A stretch of DNA of 64,000 nucleotides, from assembly GCA_035222895.1 (NCBI GenBank), contig JAVYIG010000630.1:1-64000 (forward strand), in the 5' to 3' direction. Shown here piece after piece: positions 45,765 through 58,319 of this stretch. Source of the DNA: Strongylocentrotus droebachiensis. Lineage: Eukaryota; Echinodermata; Echinoidea; Camarodonta; Strongylocentrotidae. A program made the translations under genes and the position numbers. The notes beneath the pieces were generated by a model that did no database searches, had not been told where the DNA came from, and saw only the letters and a list, made by a program, of their open reading frames with translations. How positions within the stretch are numbered: the stretch's first letter is position 1; the number at the start of each line of letters is the position of its first letter.

Positions 45765-46520
45765 TTGAATGGGGTGAGAGACTGTCAGATTTGCCGAATA
45801 GAAAACGAAACATTTCTACACTAAAGCAATAATATGTCCTGGGATTCCAATATTTGTCCTTGACGATACAAATATTATGTTTAACCTCCAACCTATATTG
45901 ATATATACTACCTTTCAGTAGAATTTTTTTGAGGGTTCCAAGCCCAAATATATCCCCAAAACGACAATTTATCAGAAAACACTGAGAATTTAAAAGTATG
46001 ACTTTTCATCAATGGCAATGTATCACCAATGACATCATACGGTGAATACTATTTTATTTGGCAAACGTTAAATTTGGGCTGGTCTGTTCCATTAAAAATG
46101 GCCAAAGGGAACCCAAACATGACGAATCGTCACGTCGTCATGTACCATATCCTTTGCCATTTTGTGAAATTAGATTATCACTTGCAGGGAGAATTAAACG
46201 AGGATGTGATAACCAACACCAAGTCCATGCCTTGACAAACAGAAAATAATTAAGCTAAGTAATCCCACAGAAAAGTTTATTATTTTTTCGAAACCTTTTT
46301 CCGATTTTCATCATGATTGATTTTGTTTCGATGAACAGATAATGAACTTGCTGAACTTTATTGTTAAAATTCAAGCTTGGAGATATTCTTTCGGTGGATA
46401 ATACAACTAAACTGAAAACATCTCTCGAAAAAACTGACACGAATAGCACTTTAAATACCCACTAGAAAACTGTGTAAATTGCCATTGTTTGTTCATTTTC
46501 ACCGTTGTTTTGGCAAACAT
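45765..46520. mobile_element. Insertion present only in the second copy
   Basis: The first copy reads straight from CGGCACCGCTACAAAATTTGA to AAACATCTGCGATAG (39603-39640), whereas here about 750 bp intervenes. No TIRs, target duplication or coding frame could be defined, so the mechanism (insertion here or loss in the other copy) is open. Confidence 0.45.
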
Positions 46521-47240
46521 CTGAGATAGCCTTGGAAGGCGTTTACCCTTGTTATCAACAATGCTATGACTAACAACTATATTTGTGGACTCTGTAGGCT
46601 AGAGTGGTTTATACATTTCATCTCAGTTCATTTTCTTCATTCTGTAGCTTCATCTAAACTGGTTTTCTTTCGGGCTCATCACCCCTTTGACAGTTCCAAA
46701 CAATAGTGTTTACAAGCTCGAAGCAACAATGGCCCGTCACGCATCTTTGCAAATTCAAGGATAACCTCACTATTGACGGAGTTCAACTTGTTTGATCAAA
46801 CATCGTTTTTATTTTATGTTTGCAAATTATATTGCCTTAAAATCAGACATTTCATGATATCTACTCATCAGATCATTGTTAAAATGTACGACATTTTAAT
46901 TGCGTCCAAAGGACTAATGTGTATAAGTTTTACTACATGTTTGCAGGAAAGTCTTCCTCTCATTTATTATTCATGTTAACGGCATAGAAAGAAACTATGG
47001 GTGTTCCAAAAAATAAAATACAATTCAAATAGGGCTGTTAAATGGGTTGGGGGGCTACTCGTTTTTTTTTGCAACCATATATTTTTGCAAGATTTTGAGA
47101 TATAAAGACATTAAGACCTCCTGTAAACAAAAAAACGTCACGGCTGATGAGGGTATGAAACCATGGGTTTGAAACAAAATAACATGAAAGAAAGTTAGAT
47201 ACATTTTATCATGTATTAGTTATAGAAAACAACATTCACC

Positions 47241-47937
47241 CTCCTTATAAATGGATCACATTTGCAGTGCACAGGGGCATAGGCGGATCCCAAAGAGTGA
47301 GAAGGGGTGGGTGGTGTTCGGGGGGGGGGGGGTAATCTGCATGTTTGCCCCTGTCTCCTCCTGTCATTATCAGGAGTGTGGAGACCATCAAAATAATCTC
47401 TGCATCATAGAAACAATGATATCTAACAGGTAAAAAAAGAATATTCATTTTTTGATAAGATCCAAGATTCTGCAAAGTGTTTCCACCTTAAATGGAGAAA
47501 ATATTCCCTTTATTTTGTATTCCTCGATTGGGGGAGAGGTGCCTCACCTGGTGGACTTCAACTTCTCACGCTTCGGGTAGATGTACTTACACCATTACTA
47601 TATGCATTTATCCATGTTATTGCATATCACACTTTTGGGTTAACACAACTCCTGTAAGAGCAAAAACATGTTTTTCCTCAACACCAGTACCTTCGCAAAG
47701 TCATGATATGCGGTTGTTATCATATCTGTACACAATTCTATAACCATTGTTCATGGAGCTGTTAAAATAAATGAAAAGAATGATCGAAGTCGGTGTAGTT
47801 TCTCACGATTATTGCTTTTTAAAGGACGGAGCCGTAGTATCAAAACTGTTTATCCATTTTGTCTGAAGGTCACCTTCATACGAGCTTCCCAGTTTGAGAA
47901 AGACGAGTCCATCTTATAATAAGGTCATGTTTGGAGA
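47241..47937. other. Gene-free stretch
   Basis: Begins with CACAGGGGCATAGGCGGATCCC, resembling a hAT-type terminus, and a G run at 47321-47332. No partner end or gene identified. Confidence 0.35.
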
Positions 47938-48240
47938 AAAAATATCAAGAGAATGTTTATTATCTTATCCCTTAACCACTTTCCCTGAGTTTCTTCAACT
48001 TCATCAGAAAACAAAATGGATCATTGGGGTGAATGTTTGATCAGTTGCTATGTCGGGATGTATATAATATTACATAATATTGATAAATATTTGTAGGCTG
48101 GAATAAAAATGTCAAGAGAATGTTTATTATCTTATCCCTTAACCACTTTACCTGAGTTTCTTCAACTTCATGAGAAAATAAATTGGACCATTGAGGTGAA
48201 TGTTTGATCAGTTGCTATGTCGGGATGTACATAATATGGA
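47938..48240. repeat. Tandem duplication, period about 163 bp
   Basis: GAGAATGTTTATTATCTTAT...GTCGGGATGT occurs at about 47951-48062 and 48114-48230 with about ten substitutions. No coding potential. Confidence 0.8.
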
Positions 48241-48430
48241 TGACACAGGGAGGCGTCATCAGCATCAGAAGGGATCTGCAGTTATTAGTACATCAGCAAT
48301 TGCCAGGTACCCATTTACACCTGTGTGGAGAGTGTTAAATGTGGATTCATGTCTTGCCAGAATGCGTTAGTGTCGTGCTGGGATTCGAACCCTCAACCCT
48401 TTGACAGAGAATCAAGGGCACGAACCATGA
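48241..48430 (-). mobile_element. tRNA-derived SINE-like element
   Basis: Contains a perfect Pol III B box on the minus strand (GGGTTCGAATCCC, plus 48380-48392) and the word GGTACCCATTTACACCTG, which resembles the conserved body of widespread invertebrate SINEs (from memory). The same B-box neighbourhood occurs at 1668-1745. Confidence 0.55.
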
Positions 48431-48870
48431 TTGTTTCATGCCCAGAGTTTTGAATTAATGGAAAATGAGATGTTCTTCGATTTTTTATTTTATTTGTCAG
48501 GGCTTGCCTAAAAGGGAAAGTTTTTAAATTGTAGAAATTTCACTGAGAGAATTGTATCAAATGTCAATATAACCTGAACTCGTATGACCACTATTTTCCT
48601 TCCAATATTTGTCACAGTAATTAAGTGCAACAAAATAAACTATATCAGCTTTTAAAATTTACAGTCTTTTTATTCATTATTTTTCGTATTTTTCAAAGAA
48701 GGTCATCTCGACAATATCTCACATTATTTCTATCCTTGTCACACGTTCTTCGTAGCTTAGAGGAGTTTGAAGACGGGAAAAGAACAAGAAAGAGTGTACG
48801 ATGAAAAAGGGATCAGGCGAACATTTATACAGCCTTTTGAAATTCAATTACAAATATATTGAAAACGATG
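48431..48870. other. Gene-free spacer
   Basis: I see no coding frame or repeat here that I can support. Confidence 0.35.
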
Positions 48871-48898
48871 AAGAGAGAGAGGGAGAGAGAGAGCGAGA

Positions 48899-48931
<33 letters not shown>
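48871..48931. repeat. GA microsatellite
   Basis: (GA)n with GCGA and GTGA interruptions. Confidence 0.9.
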
Positions 48932-48935
<4 letters not shown>

Positions 48936-51900
48936 ATTGAAAGTTTCGAGGGGGCAGGGATTCACATAAGAGAGGTTAGTATTTCGTCCTAGTTTCCAGC
49001 TGTGCATCCAATGAATCACGTGACATGAGGGCATGTGGAGCCCCACATTTAACAATGCATCTGATATATCAATCATGCCAGGACAAAAGTGCCTAAACTG
49101 AGGCATTGAAATGTGGTCTAAAAAGAAAACAACTCTACAGAAACCTTCCACAAATATACATCTTTTTGAAATAGAATTTTAGACATATGATTTTCAAAAT
49201 CTGATGAAACGGTCCATCGTTTACCATATTTCGTTGTCAGTAGTTACAGTAGGGCACCTCCTAAATAGTAAATAATACATAATTAATAATGTAGAGGTTT
49301 TACACCGCCAGATTCTAACTACAAATATTAAGCGGAGTAATACATCTCCTTAGAGAAGCTGACAACTAAACCGATGTTATATATACTCCAGCCATGGGCA
49401 ATATCTCTTCAAGGAAACGGTCCACCATTTTCTTCTTACTCATAGGGAACCCTAGTAATGTTCCTAAATGCACTAGATCAACTGACGAATTTTGCAAAGT
49501 GTTCTGAACCAACAAAGACTAACAAGAGGTGAAGTTTCGCCCTACTTGTTATCCAACAATGCTGCCTTTGCATTTCCGCTTGGTTTATTTTCAATATGTT
49601 ATTGAATCTAAATTTAGCTTCCTCTTTTATGACAGAGATACGGTTGGGGAACAATAATTTAAAAGTAATAAGAGTCCATCAGTACATCACAATATCGCTT
49701 TCGATGTACATCGGCCTCTTCCAAAAACCATTTATTATAAAATACGTTTCCTGTTGATCTGATTAGAAACCAGTACCTTGTTTACTCATTATGAACAGTG
49801 GCGGATTCAGGGAGGGGACACAACCGACCCAGGCCTCGTTATAGAAACCTCATTATCATACCTTAAACAAACAATAGAATTGGGTATTATTTCAGAACCG
49901 TGCCCCCCCCCCCCCCCTCTTTACCAAATCGTGAGTCAGCTCTGAAAGGCTAAATGCACTTATTCTAACACTTGTACTGGGGGCATATTCAAAATTGGTA
50001 AAGGGAAAGGCGGAACCCCCACCCAGTTATGCGCTTGAGCAAGCAGCCTTTTTAGGGGAAGAAGGGGGGGGGGGGAGGGGGGGGAGGAGGGGGAAAGGGG
50101 CTTCAAACATGATGGCGCCATTGTATGCTGGATAACCCACTGTTGTATATATGCCATAATAATGTTCAGTCCAGGAAAGTCTTTGATCTAAGATTTCAAA
50201 AGATTAAAACCACATGAAAATATTTTGTGTTCCTGTATAAATATAAATACTGATTGTTGACATTTTTTTAGACACTGTTTATTTTTATTTTTTTAATTCG
50301 TGTTTGAGATCGTGAGAGCGGACGGGTAGCGAGTATATCCCAAATATGTATAATCTGGAATTCATGTTGTTGTTGTTTTTTGTTGTTATTTTGTACCTGA
50401 TTTTTGTATTCTCTTTCATAGGGTGGGAGGTTAGGATGTACAATCAAGCTTCCTCGTCCTCCCTACTGATCTCTAGGACTACGGAAAAAGAAGGAAAAAA
50501 ATGGTCCAACCCATGTCAGTTCAGGTATAATGGTGCTGTCACAATTACAGGTATATGTCATCAAACATCAATCCTTCGCAATTATTTGTATTGATTATCT
50601 TAAATCAATGACCGTTATAAATTATTTTTGTGACCACTTCCCCTGGAATAATAACGTATAAGGAACAGCGTCTCTTGTCGGGCCATTCATTCGTGTAAGT
50701 ATTTATAAAAGAGGCTTTCCGTCTCTTTCTAACATTTGATGCAATATCGATTCAATCTTAGGCTGCCAAGTATATGACGAGATGTTTACGAGAAAATAGG
50801 TCTATTCCATTTTTTTAATGTACCGTAATTAAATTGCCTTCTTTCTGTTCTGCCCCCCCTTTTTTTTCACATATCTACTCTTGTTTCCGTCTTCTCTCTC
50901 TCTCTCTCTCTCTCTCTCCTTCCCTCTCCCGATCTTTCGATCTTTCTTTCCCCTTGCTCTGTCGACGCTCTCCACCCCCTCTCTTCCAGTTCGCAACCAG
51001 CACCCCGCCCGCTTTCACACAGCCTTCGAAAATTCGAAAACAATGACATATCAATACACATAGGAATTATGATATTTGCACATTGATATTTATTACAGTA
51101 CGAATACAATATTCGCTCTGTATTCATGACATAATGACAAAATAGGACAACAACGAAATTCCTCTTAGATACCCCCAAAGTGCATCTCTGTCGGGTTTTG
51201 TTTTTGGTAACAGTTTTTCTCTTACTTTGCCCATACGTACCCAAACAAACCTTTTCGCAATAAGAGAGTTTTAACTACAGAGGGAGTTCATAAATATAAA
51301 TAGTGAAGTCAACTGACTTCAAGTCCATTTCAGGTTACAATTTTCACCTACATGCTCGTATCCAACTTCCATGTACACCGGTGTCCATTTTCTTTAGTAT
51401 TTTGGCCTCTATAATCATCCATTAATTCATCACAAAGATGATGAAATCGTCATCAACGTCTTTATTCAATGCGAGAAATACGTGGCAAGTAAACAGAACA
51501 CTATTCCCAGAAGTGAATTGTTACAATAAATCCAAGGACGGGAGGTACTTAGACCTCACTTTTGTCTGGGCCAGAAAACTGCAAATAAGAGAAGCCGAGT
51601 CCTACAAAACATTTGCATTTTGAGGATCAGCTATTGGACCGGGGCTTAATTAAACACGCTGGCCTGGATGCCTTTCACACATACGGGTCACTAAAGATGG
51701 ACAAACAACCTGCAAACAACACACCGTTGGTTGAGTAAACAGACCCCTTAGTATAATAACACGTGAATGAATTCAATTTAAACTGACCGCTGTTGGTTGT
51801 TCTCTATAGAAAGTTATCATCATTAATCATAATAAATAAGTTTAGTACAATCACACATTGACCATAAAATAGTTTACCATTACTTTATCAGTATCGATTT

Positions 51901-52825
51901 GACCTTAAGTTGGTAGATGGAAGGCGATTCTCAAATGACGTCGGAGATACGTCGATATTGCCGCAAATGTCCTCCGAATTCTCACCAACCAACAAATGGT
52001 TTGTCACTATTAATTGTACTCTCCCGTCGTTGGAATACGATTTAATATACGCAGAACTTGGAAGAAAATAGTTAAAAAATAAGCTGCATTCTATACAAGA
52101 GTGAATTGTACATAAAATATTTACACTGCTTAGATACAAATGAATGAAGGCACTAACTCAATGAATACTGGCAGTGATATATTAATCAAAGTTACACACT
52201 TCATAAAGCTATTGTGTAAGCTTGGTTTTAAAAGCGAGAGTGCACAATAATTTAGATTTCAAAAGGAAATCAATCAAATCAATATAATTTTCCTTTTTGA
52301 TACATCTACCCCATGGTATAGTGGTGGATTCGAAAGCAGGTTAATAGAAGTTTCGATCACATTTTGCTCATCAGAGTAAAATGTTATAAAGTGTTACGAA
52401 ATGGATTCCATGTAAAACATTATTGTCTTACATAACCCTTGAGAAGCCCAAGACTGTCATGACACTTTAAACTGATTGTTCAAGTCGTGTCCTTAATAGA
52501 TGTTTCTATCTAAACTGTAAGAAATGTTTTATCACTGGACCCATTTCGGTCCTGTGTAGCATAAACGACATAAATAATATCAAAACTTCCTTTAACCTTC
52601 TTCAAATCGAATCAACTACGCAACTTTTCCTTGCAGCCGTATCGATGCCACAAGCAAATAGTTACACGATGCAGATGTCTTTCATAATTTATATAATAAT
52701 TGTAGTACCTCTCGCCTTCACCTCGCGCACTTCGTCGTTCAAGTCGAAGAACACAGTCTCTGTTGTGAATGTACAATTTACAAGAATGTCCTTTCATAGT
52801 CTTTTGTGTCTTTGAGGAGCGCCCT
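48932..52825. other. Gene-free stretch downstream of the minus-strand Cys-rich gene
   Basis: Contains a C run (49902-49917), a G-rich block (50065-50098) and a CT run (50892-50919). Its right part is the likely 3' UTR of the gene ending at 52826. Small frames at 50346-50594 and 51438-51623 have no recognisable motif. Confidence 0.4.
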
Positions 52826-55800
52826 CTACGCTTCCCGCGCTCTCACTCTTTGTTTGCACTCTTTCCTGGCCTCTCTCGACTCCAGGTATTTGCAGTTGTC
52901 GATGTCTGTGTTGATCTGCAGTTGCCATTCGCAGCATTTGCTGAACATTGACCTTGAGGCTTTGTTGGGGTAGCACTTCTCGACCTTCATCATCAGGGCT
53001 TTGTAGGTCACGTCTGAAGGCTGTTGCACGGCATCCTGGAACTTCATCTTGCGACGGTAGACCTGGTTGTTCTTCTTCTCAACCTGGTGAGAGAGAGAGA
53101 GAAATGTTTCAAGATTAATATTCAAATTTTCGTTTAGAATGATGTCGCTTGATCGTTTGATACGAACCACCAAAGGCCATTGTAATTACTTCTGTATATA
53201 GATATCATCATCAAACTAGGAGTACATCCATGGTATCATAAAATAGTGTGGCTACTTTTCGTTTTGTTTGGTAACGATTTCGACATGACTTTATGCTCCT
53301 ATCCAATTCTTACACAAAAAATTAGAAAACTCAAGATGACATTATCAGCAACCTTTTTTGTTGGTATTACAACTAAGATGTTCTGGCTGCAAAGATGGAT
53401 AAATACCCAATTTGTATATAGCCTGTAACGAGACCCCATCCCCTTTTCCTCCTTCTCTCTCTCCGTTTAACATTGTTGGTTGTCTCTGTCTCGTCGTCTT
53501 CTTCCTAATTTGCTAAATTTTCTAATGAAGACGTCTATTACTCTAGGTCCATTTTACGCTACCTAGTAAAGAACCGCCGTTTAACCAAAGTGCCCCTTCA
53601 ACCTTAAAAAATGACAGAAGTTCTTTCCAATTACCTGCATGAGATCAATGGTACAGTAGAGACCCTTATCAGCTACCTTCTTGCCGATCTTACAGCACTT
53701 GTGAGGTGTGTACTGTCGGTTGTCTCGTGTCAGCTCATGTTCGGTGATCTGTAGGAAGGTCTCTCGTTCAATGGCTTCTAGGGTCTCAAGGACATCCTGT
53801 TGTTGGTCGGCCGGTGAGGGCAGGTCTGCTGAGGTCGGAAGGCCTGGTACTAAGTTGAGAGGCCATGCTCGCTGTGGGGCGACTGAAACGATAGAAAAGA
53901 AATGATATTGGTTAGAAAATCATTGCAAATTATAAAATGATATTAATGATTGGTTACCTAGCAGAGCGTTATTGGTGATTAGCACTTTCTAATGACCGGT
54001 CATTATGATTTTTCTTTTTGATCCGTTTTTAATGACCTGCCGATTGATGCGTCTAACCTTTAAAATCTACTGTAATGACATTTTAAACGAATTTTCTCGG
54101 CTCAAATATATGAAGTAGGAAAAGAAACCTTTAAAGGACAAGGACGCCTATTGGTTGATTACTTCACAGCAAACATGCCAAACACACCCCCTACAATGAA
54201 CTTTTATTGACACGTTTTGCTTCTTTGATCTAATTTTCTGCCTCTCCCTACTTCTTTTTCCTTATTCAAAATTATTATTCCCGAGATCATCCATTTGAGG
54301 AAATGGCCAATTTCATGGAGGCCTACCCTTGGATGTTTAAGCAACGAATTCGGTTCCCTGGATACATAATTATAGTAATTGCTCTTGTGAACTCGATGTG
54401 TTTACTGATATCTTGCACAATTTTTTCCTTCTCATTATTGGCATCGTCACACCCCACTCAATGCCTGACCCTATAACATCACCCTCACGTTCCCCGCGGC
54501 GGACCTGGGACGTAGGCCCCTGGATGAAAGGTGAAAAGTCGAGCGTGCATGCTGTTTGCCAGCTTAGTTACAAGGTGACTTTGACGTTGACGGAGGAGTT
54601 GCTCTCTAAAAGCACTGAACTATATAACGTGAGTAAACACATGCCCAGGATTTTAATTATAAGAGAACACCAAAGAATAAAACAACGTGGAACTTCTACA
54701 GCATTAACTATACTGAATAAAAACGTAGGGATCACATCAATAACAACTGGTGAAATTGTGATACTGAAGAGCACAGCACGCCTCTAACTATTGTTGTTAT
54801 AGACATAAACAGGGGACAGGGAAAGAAGAAAAATATGCCTCCCAATCCCAAATATAAATTCATGTCATTTTAAATAATATATGGTAGATTAAACACCAAA
54901 ACTAAAAGCCTATGCTAAGAACCAGCGTCCTCTGGGACATGTTTGCATGTTAATCGGAATTGATTTAAGCTATTTATGATTGAAACAACTAAAAACGAAC
55001 AAATTTGTTAGAACCTGATGGAAAAATACTACAAACCTCACTCCAAACCTTATAGTACAACATGCATTAAGTAATCTTCACTGTTGGCACCGTTACCCAT
55101 TCATTAATTACAACTTCGAGTGTAAAAACAAAGTCCATATTCTGCCAATCTTTGATTCGCGTTATGCTCTATTTCGTCACCCTATTCACGGCCTCGCAAA
55201 CGACACTATAAGACAAATATCTTTCTCATAAATCAGACTACGTCAAAGTAAATAATTCCAAAGTCTATTTCTTTCAGATAAAATACCTAGAGAACGCAAG
55301 ACGTCAGTCAAGCTTGTTTATAAAACCCTTTATATACTACAGATAACTTGTCTGAAACTTATCTGAATATTTACTCTGTAAACGCATTGCACCACGAGAC
55401 ATGACATCAAAATATGCAGCACATGTCATAACAGATTTGGTCGCCGTGGATGAAATACGATGAGACAAATAGGATGATAATAGATTGGAAGGTCAAAGTG
55501 CATTCTTATCAATATATACTGAAGGACAGAGGACCTATTAGTGCTCCATTTTCAGAGATAGGTCAACTAAAAAAAAATGTATGTTTAACAAGATTACATT
55601 CGGATAAAACTGAAAGAAATGTACAGCGGGAACTTACAGAGAGGGAGAGAGAGGGGGAAGGAGGGGGAGGGGGAAGCGTAGGGGAGGAATCATTTTTCAA
55701 CGTTCAGCTTTAATCCAATACATTTGATTCGAACATCAACCCAACTCCCCAACATTATCCGAAATCTCGTAAACATATTTGCGATAAGATTGATAAAGTG

Positions 55801-57945
55801 TTACATGTTATGAAAAAAGTGGGATAAAATGACGAAGGGGACCGCGATAAAAGCTTTAAAAAGGGCCGAGGCGGACTGGGACTAAAATTTAGTTCGAAAC
55901 AAATCCACAAACATCCTGAAAGATAGTACTCAACCGACCCTCAGACCGCGAATCGACCGGCGGTCAAGTCTAAATATTGAGCGGCCCGTGTGGAAAACTC
56001 CCTAGCTATACCCCCATGTCCAGTCCAACCCTGGAGCCTGGAAGAACGAGGTCGTGCTTTTATTTTTGGCATATCCATGGACTAGGGCCAAGTAACTAAA
56101 TTGATTTTGAGGTGAGTCCTAAATGTTTCAATAGATTAGTTGTTTTCCATCCATCGATGACTCATCGATTATGAAAAAGGTCGAGGACTACAGTTTTCGC
56201 GCCAAACAATCAGTTATTTATCTCTTTAGCTCGGGACATATCGATTCTTTCCCCCTGACATCCATTGGGATTGGTTTACGTTTCAGAGGTGTCGCTGTCT
56301 ATTCGAAGAAAATCTATAAATACAATTCTTCTTTGCCATTTTAAGAATAAAAGTCAAGCAGAGCGTTCACTTTCACTACAGAGTTTTCTTGGAAGGTCTA
56401 AATCGTAAGAAAGGGATAACAGGCAATACAAAAACACGGTATGACGTATGTTGTTAATATCTTGAATACCTACTGTGAGGTTTTTGCTATCACAGAATAA
56501 ACATTAATGATTCCGAGTACGTCTTTTCTTCGATCATTTATAATGGCTTGTCGTACTTTCATGTAAAGGTCACACTGTTTTCTTATATTATGTTCACACG
56601 AACCAGTCGGTTTGGCGGAGCGACTGTTAAACACAATTAGCCAATAGAGCAGGCAGACAGAATCTTACTGAATCAGGGCTGCAACAGTAAAATCAAGAAG
56701 CTTTCAACTACAGGGGGAAAGTATCAGTATCCAGCCCAACCAACTAATCATCTTCTCTGCATCATTCATAGCAGGTGCTCCTAGATCAAGCTGCTTTACC
56801 GATCTTGGGGTCAAGTTGAGTTGCAAGGCTGATGGATAGCTACCCTGGATGGATGGCAAAGGCGGTAGAGCCATAAACCATATGGGCAACAGGGCAAGGA
56901 CTACATCTAACATCCTTGACTGAGGTTTACCTAGGGACCACATCATCAGACTAGTTTAACTTCCTTGTTCGAGTAAATAGTATGGTTAAATTGCCTTTAT
57001 TGCAACCTTGTATCATGGGGTCCTTGCTTGTATTCAGTTCATAAATTGCCATCTGATATTAATTGTATTTTGTTAAATTAACAATTATTTTGGAAGCCAT
57101 GCGGAAATAAGTAAATAACTGTATTAAGTCGATTCCCATATCAACCGATGCAAACTGAAACTAGATGTATGTCAATGAATGAAGACGTTTGGATGTAAGT
57201 ATAGCTGAAATATACAGGCCTACTCACAACCAGGCTAATTACAGTATCAATACCAATTTTTGTAAATTATCATCGTTCAGACTACAAACGGGAGTAGGTC
57301 CACGGTAGATAAAGAAAATACACACATCGTAATTACTTTATACATGCATGCTTAGATTTTATTGTCGTAATAACTGGCATGTTACCAGTTTTGTAACTGC
57401 TATTTACTCGACCTTTGACTGAGATTTGAGAACGTAAATGATAAACAAAGAGGGGTGTAATTTATAACGCTTATCTACAAAGATTCAAAGTCTAAAAACG
57501 TTACTATAATTATAACATGCAGGAAGCAGGACGAAATTTTTACAATATACGATTACAAAACAAGGAGTACAGTACAGACCCTACTTGAGAATATATAAAC
57601 CTAACATGTGACAGTATAATATGAACATTATATTTTCCAATTTCTGATTGTACCATAAATGCAATACATGACATAGCACTAATTTACAGACTTTGAATAA
57701 TTGCACACGTATAATGTAAAAGGATCCCTGCACGTTTCACAGACATTAATTTGAGCATTCTTAAAAGAATTCCACCAGATCAAGAGAACATCAAATGTAA
57801 AATATAATAAAATGTGAAATATAGAACATTATCAAAAGTTAAAAAAAACTGTAAAATGTAATCAAAGAGTAGGCTTACCTGCTATCGATAAAGAGATGAA
57901 TACGAAGACTTCAAGGAGAAGAAGCTGGATCATGAAGATGTTCAT
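52826..57945 (-). CDS. Secreted Cys-rich protein with anaphylatoxin/fibulin-like CC pattern (190 aa, three exons)
   Basis: Exons on the minus strand: 57945-57879 (ATG, donor GTAAGC), 53882-53635 (acceptor TTTCAG, donor GTAATT) and 53083-52826 (acceptor CACCAG, stop TAG). Phases 1 then 0 agree, giving 573 nt. Residues 1-22 are a hydrophobic signal peptide (MNIFMIQLLLLEVFVFISLS...). A Pro/Ala-rich linker and an acidic stretch (QQDVLETLEAIERETFLQIT) precede a Cys module: C85-C86-x12-C99-x42-C142-x12-C155-C156-x12-C169-x11-C181, with KCCKIGKKVADKGLYC at its start and MFSKCCEW at its end. Doubled cysteines with a CC...G...C...C...F..CC order are the pattern of complement anaphylatoxins and fibulin/nidogen-neighbour modules, here with a longer middle loop. 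A basic tail (KECKQRVRARE) follows. I infer an extracellular protein; the function is unknown. Intron 1 is about 4 kb. Confidence 0.85.
54398..54787 (+). other. Unrecognised 129-codon frame in intron 1 of the Cys-rich gene
   Basis: Plus-strand frame beginning MFTDILHNFFLLIIGIVTPH and containing VCQLSYKVTLTLTEELLSKS. No motif, splice context or repeat identity was recognised. It is opposite in sense to the host gene. Not called as a gene. Confidence 0.2.
56313..56322 (+). promoter_or_regulatory. Possible TATA box inside intron 1
   Basis: TCTATAAATAC is followed by a GCAG/TTCACTTTCACTACAG region that could be an initiator, plus-strand sense. No coding exon was found downstream, so support is weak. 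Confidence 0.2.
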
Positions 57946-58160
57946 CTTGGAAGATTGGAATCGTCTGAGAAAAGTAAACCTCGAAACAGTGAAGTAATGA
58001 AATAAACACAAGCTGAATATTGCTTTAAATTAAACAATAAACTTTTTGAGGAACAGTTCCTGAGTATGGCGAAAATCCGTAGATGTTCAAGAGGTAAGCT
58101 AGGTGTTGTTCAGTGGAGGCTCGGCTGACGAATTTGATAACAACAGATGAGCGACCTGGA

Positions 58161-58168
58161 TATTTATA
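58161..58168 (-). promoter_or_regulatory. Candidate TATA box of the Cys-rich secreted-protein gene
   Basis: TATAAATA on the minus strand, about 215 bp upstream of the ATG at 57945, predicting a start near 58130. Two CCAAT words lie further upstream (CCAATCAGCCAATCAC, about 58295-58310). A TTTTCTCAG at about 57965 suggests the 5' UTR may itself be spliced. Confidence 0.45.
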
Positions 58169-58319
58169 CGTATTTACCATCGCTTTGGGGCTCTCCTGTA
58201 CAGTCACTTGTTCTGTGGTTTCGTTAGAATAAAAACAAGTTTTGTTTGCCGGAGAAGAAGTCAAGGACCTGCTGTCAATAAAGACTATTCTCACCAATCA
58301 GCCAATCACAGCAGCGCGG

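Larger units (their letters stand above)
41250..47240 (+). repeat. Segmental duplication, second copy
   Basis: Direct copy of 32560-40045. It is shorter because it lacks the LINE and the 836-bp TIR insertion and has lost the membrane-segment DNA. It has its own insertion at about 45765-46520 and an expanded CA repeat at 41976-42032. Confidence 0.85.

Noticed and set aside
56704-56946. 80-codon minus-strand frame (ALPPLPSIQGSYPSALQL) in intron 1 of the Cys-rich gene
   Set aside because: Its composition is protein-like, but its splice phases could not be joined to the confirmed exons and no family was recognised. It may be a repeat fragment.
58025-58297. 90-codon minus-strand frame upstream of the Cys-rich gene
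   Set aside because: Covers the TATA box and probable 5' UTR of that gene. No domain and no need for a separate gene.
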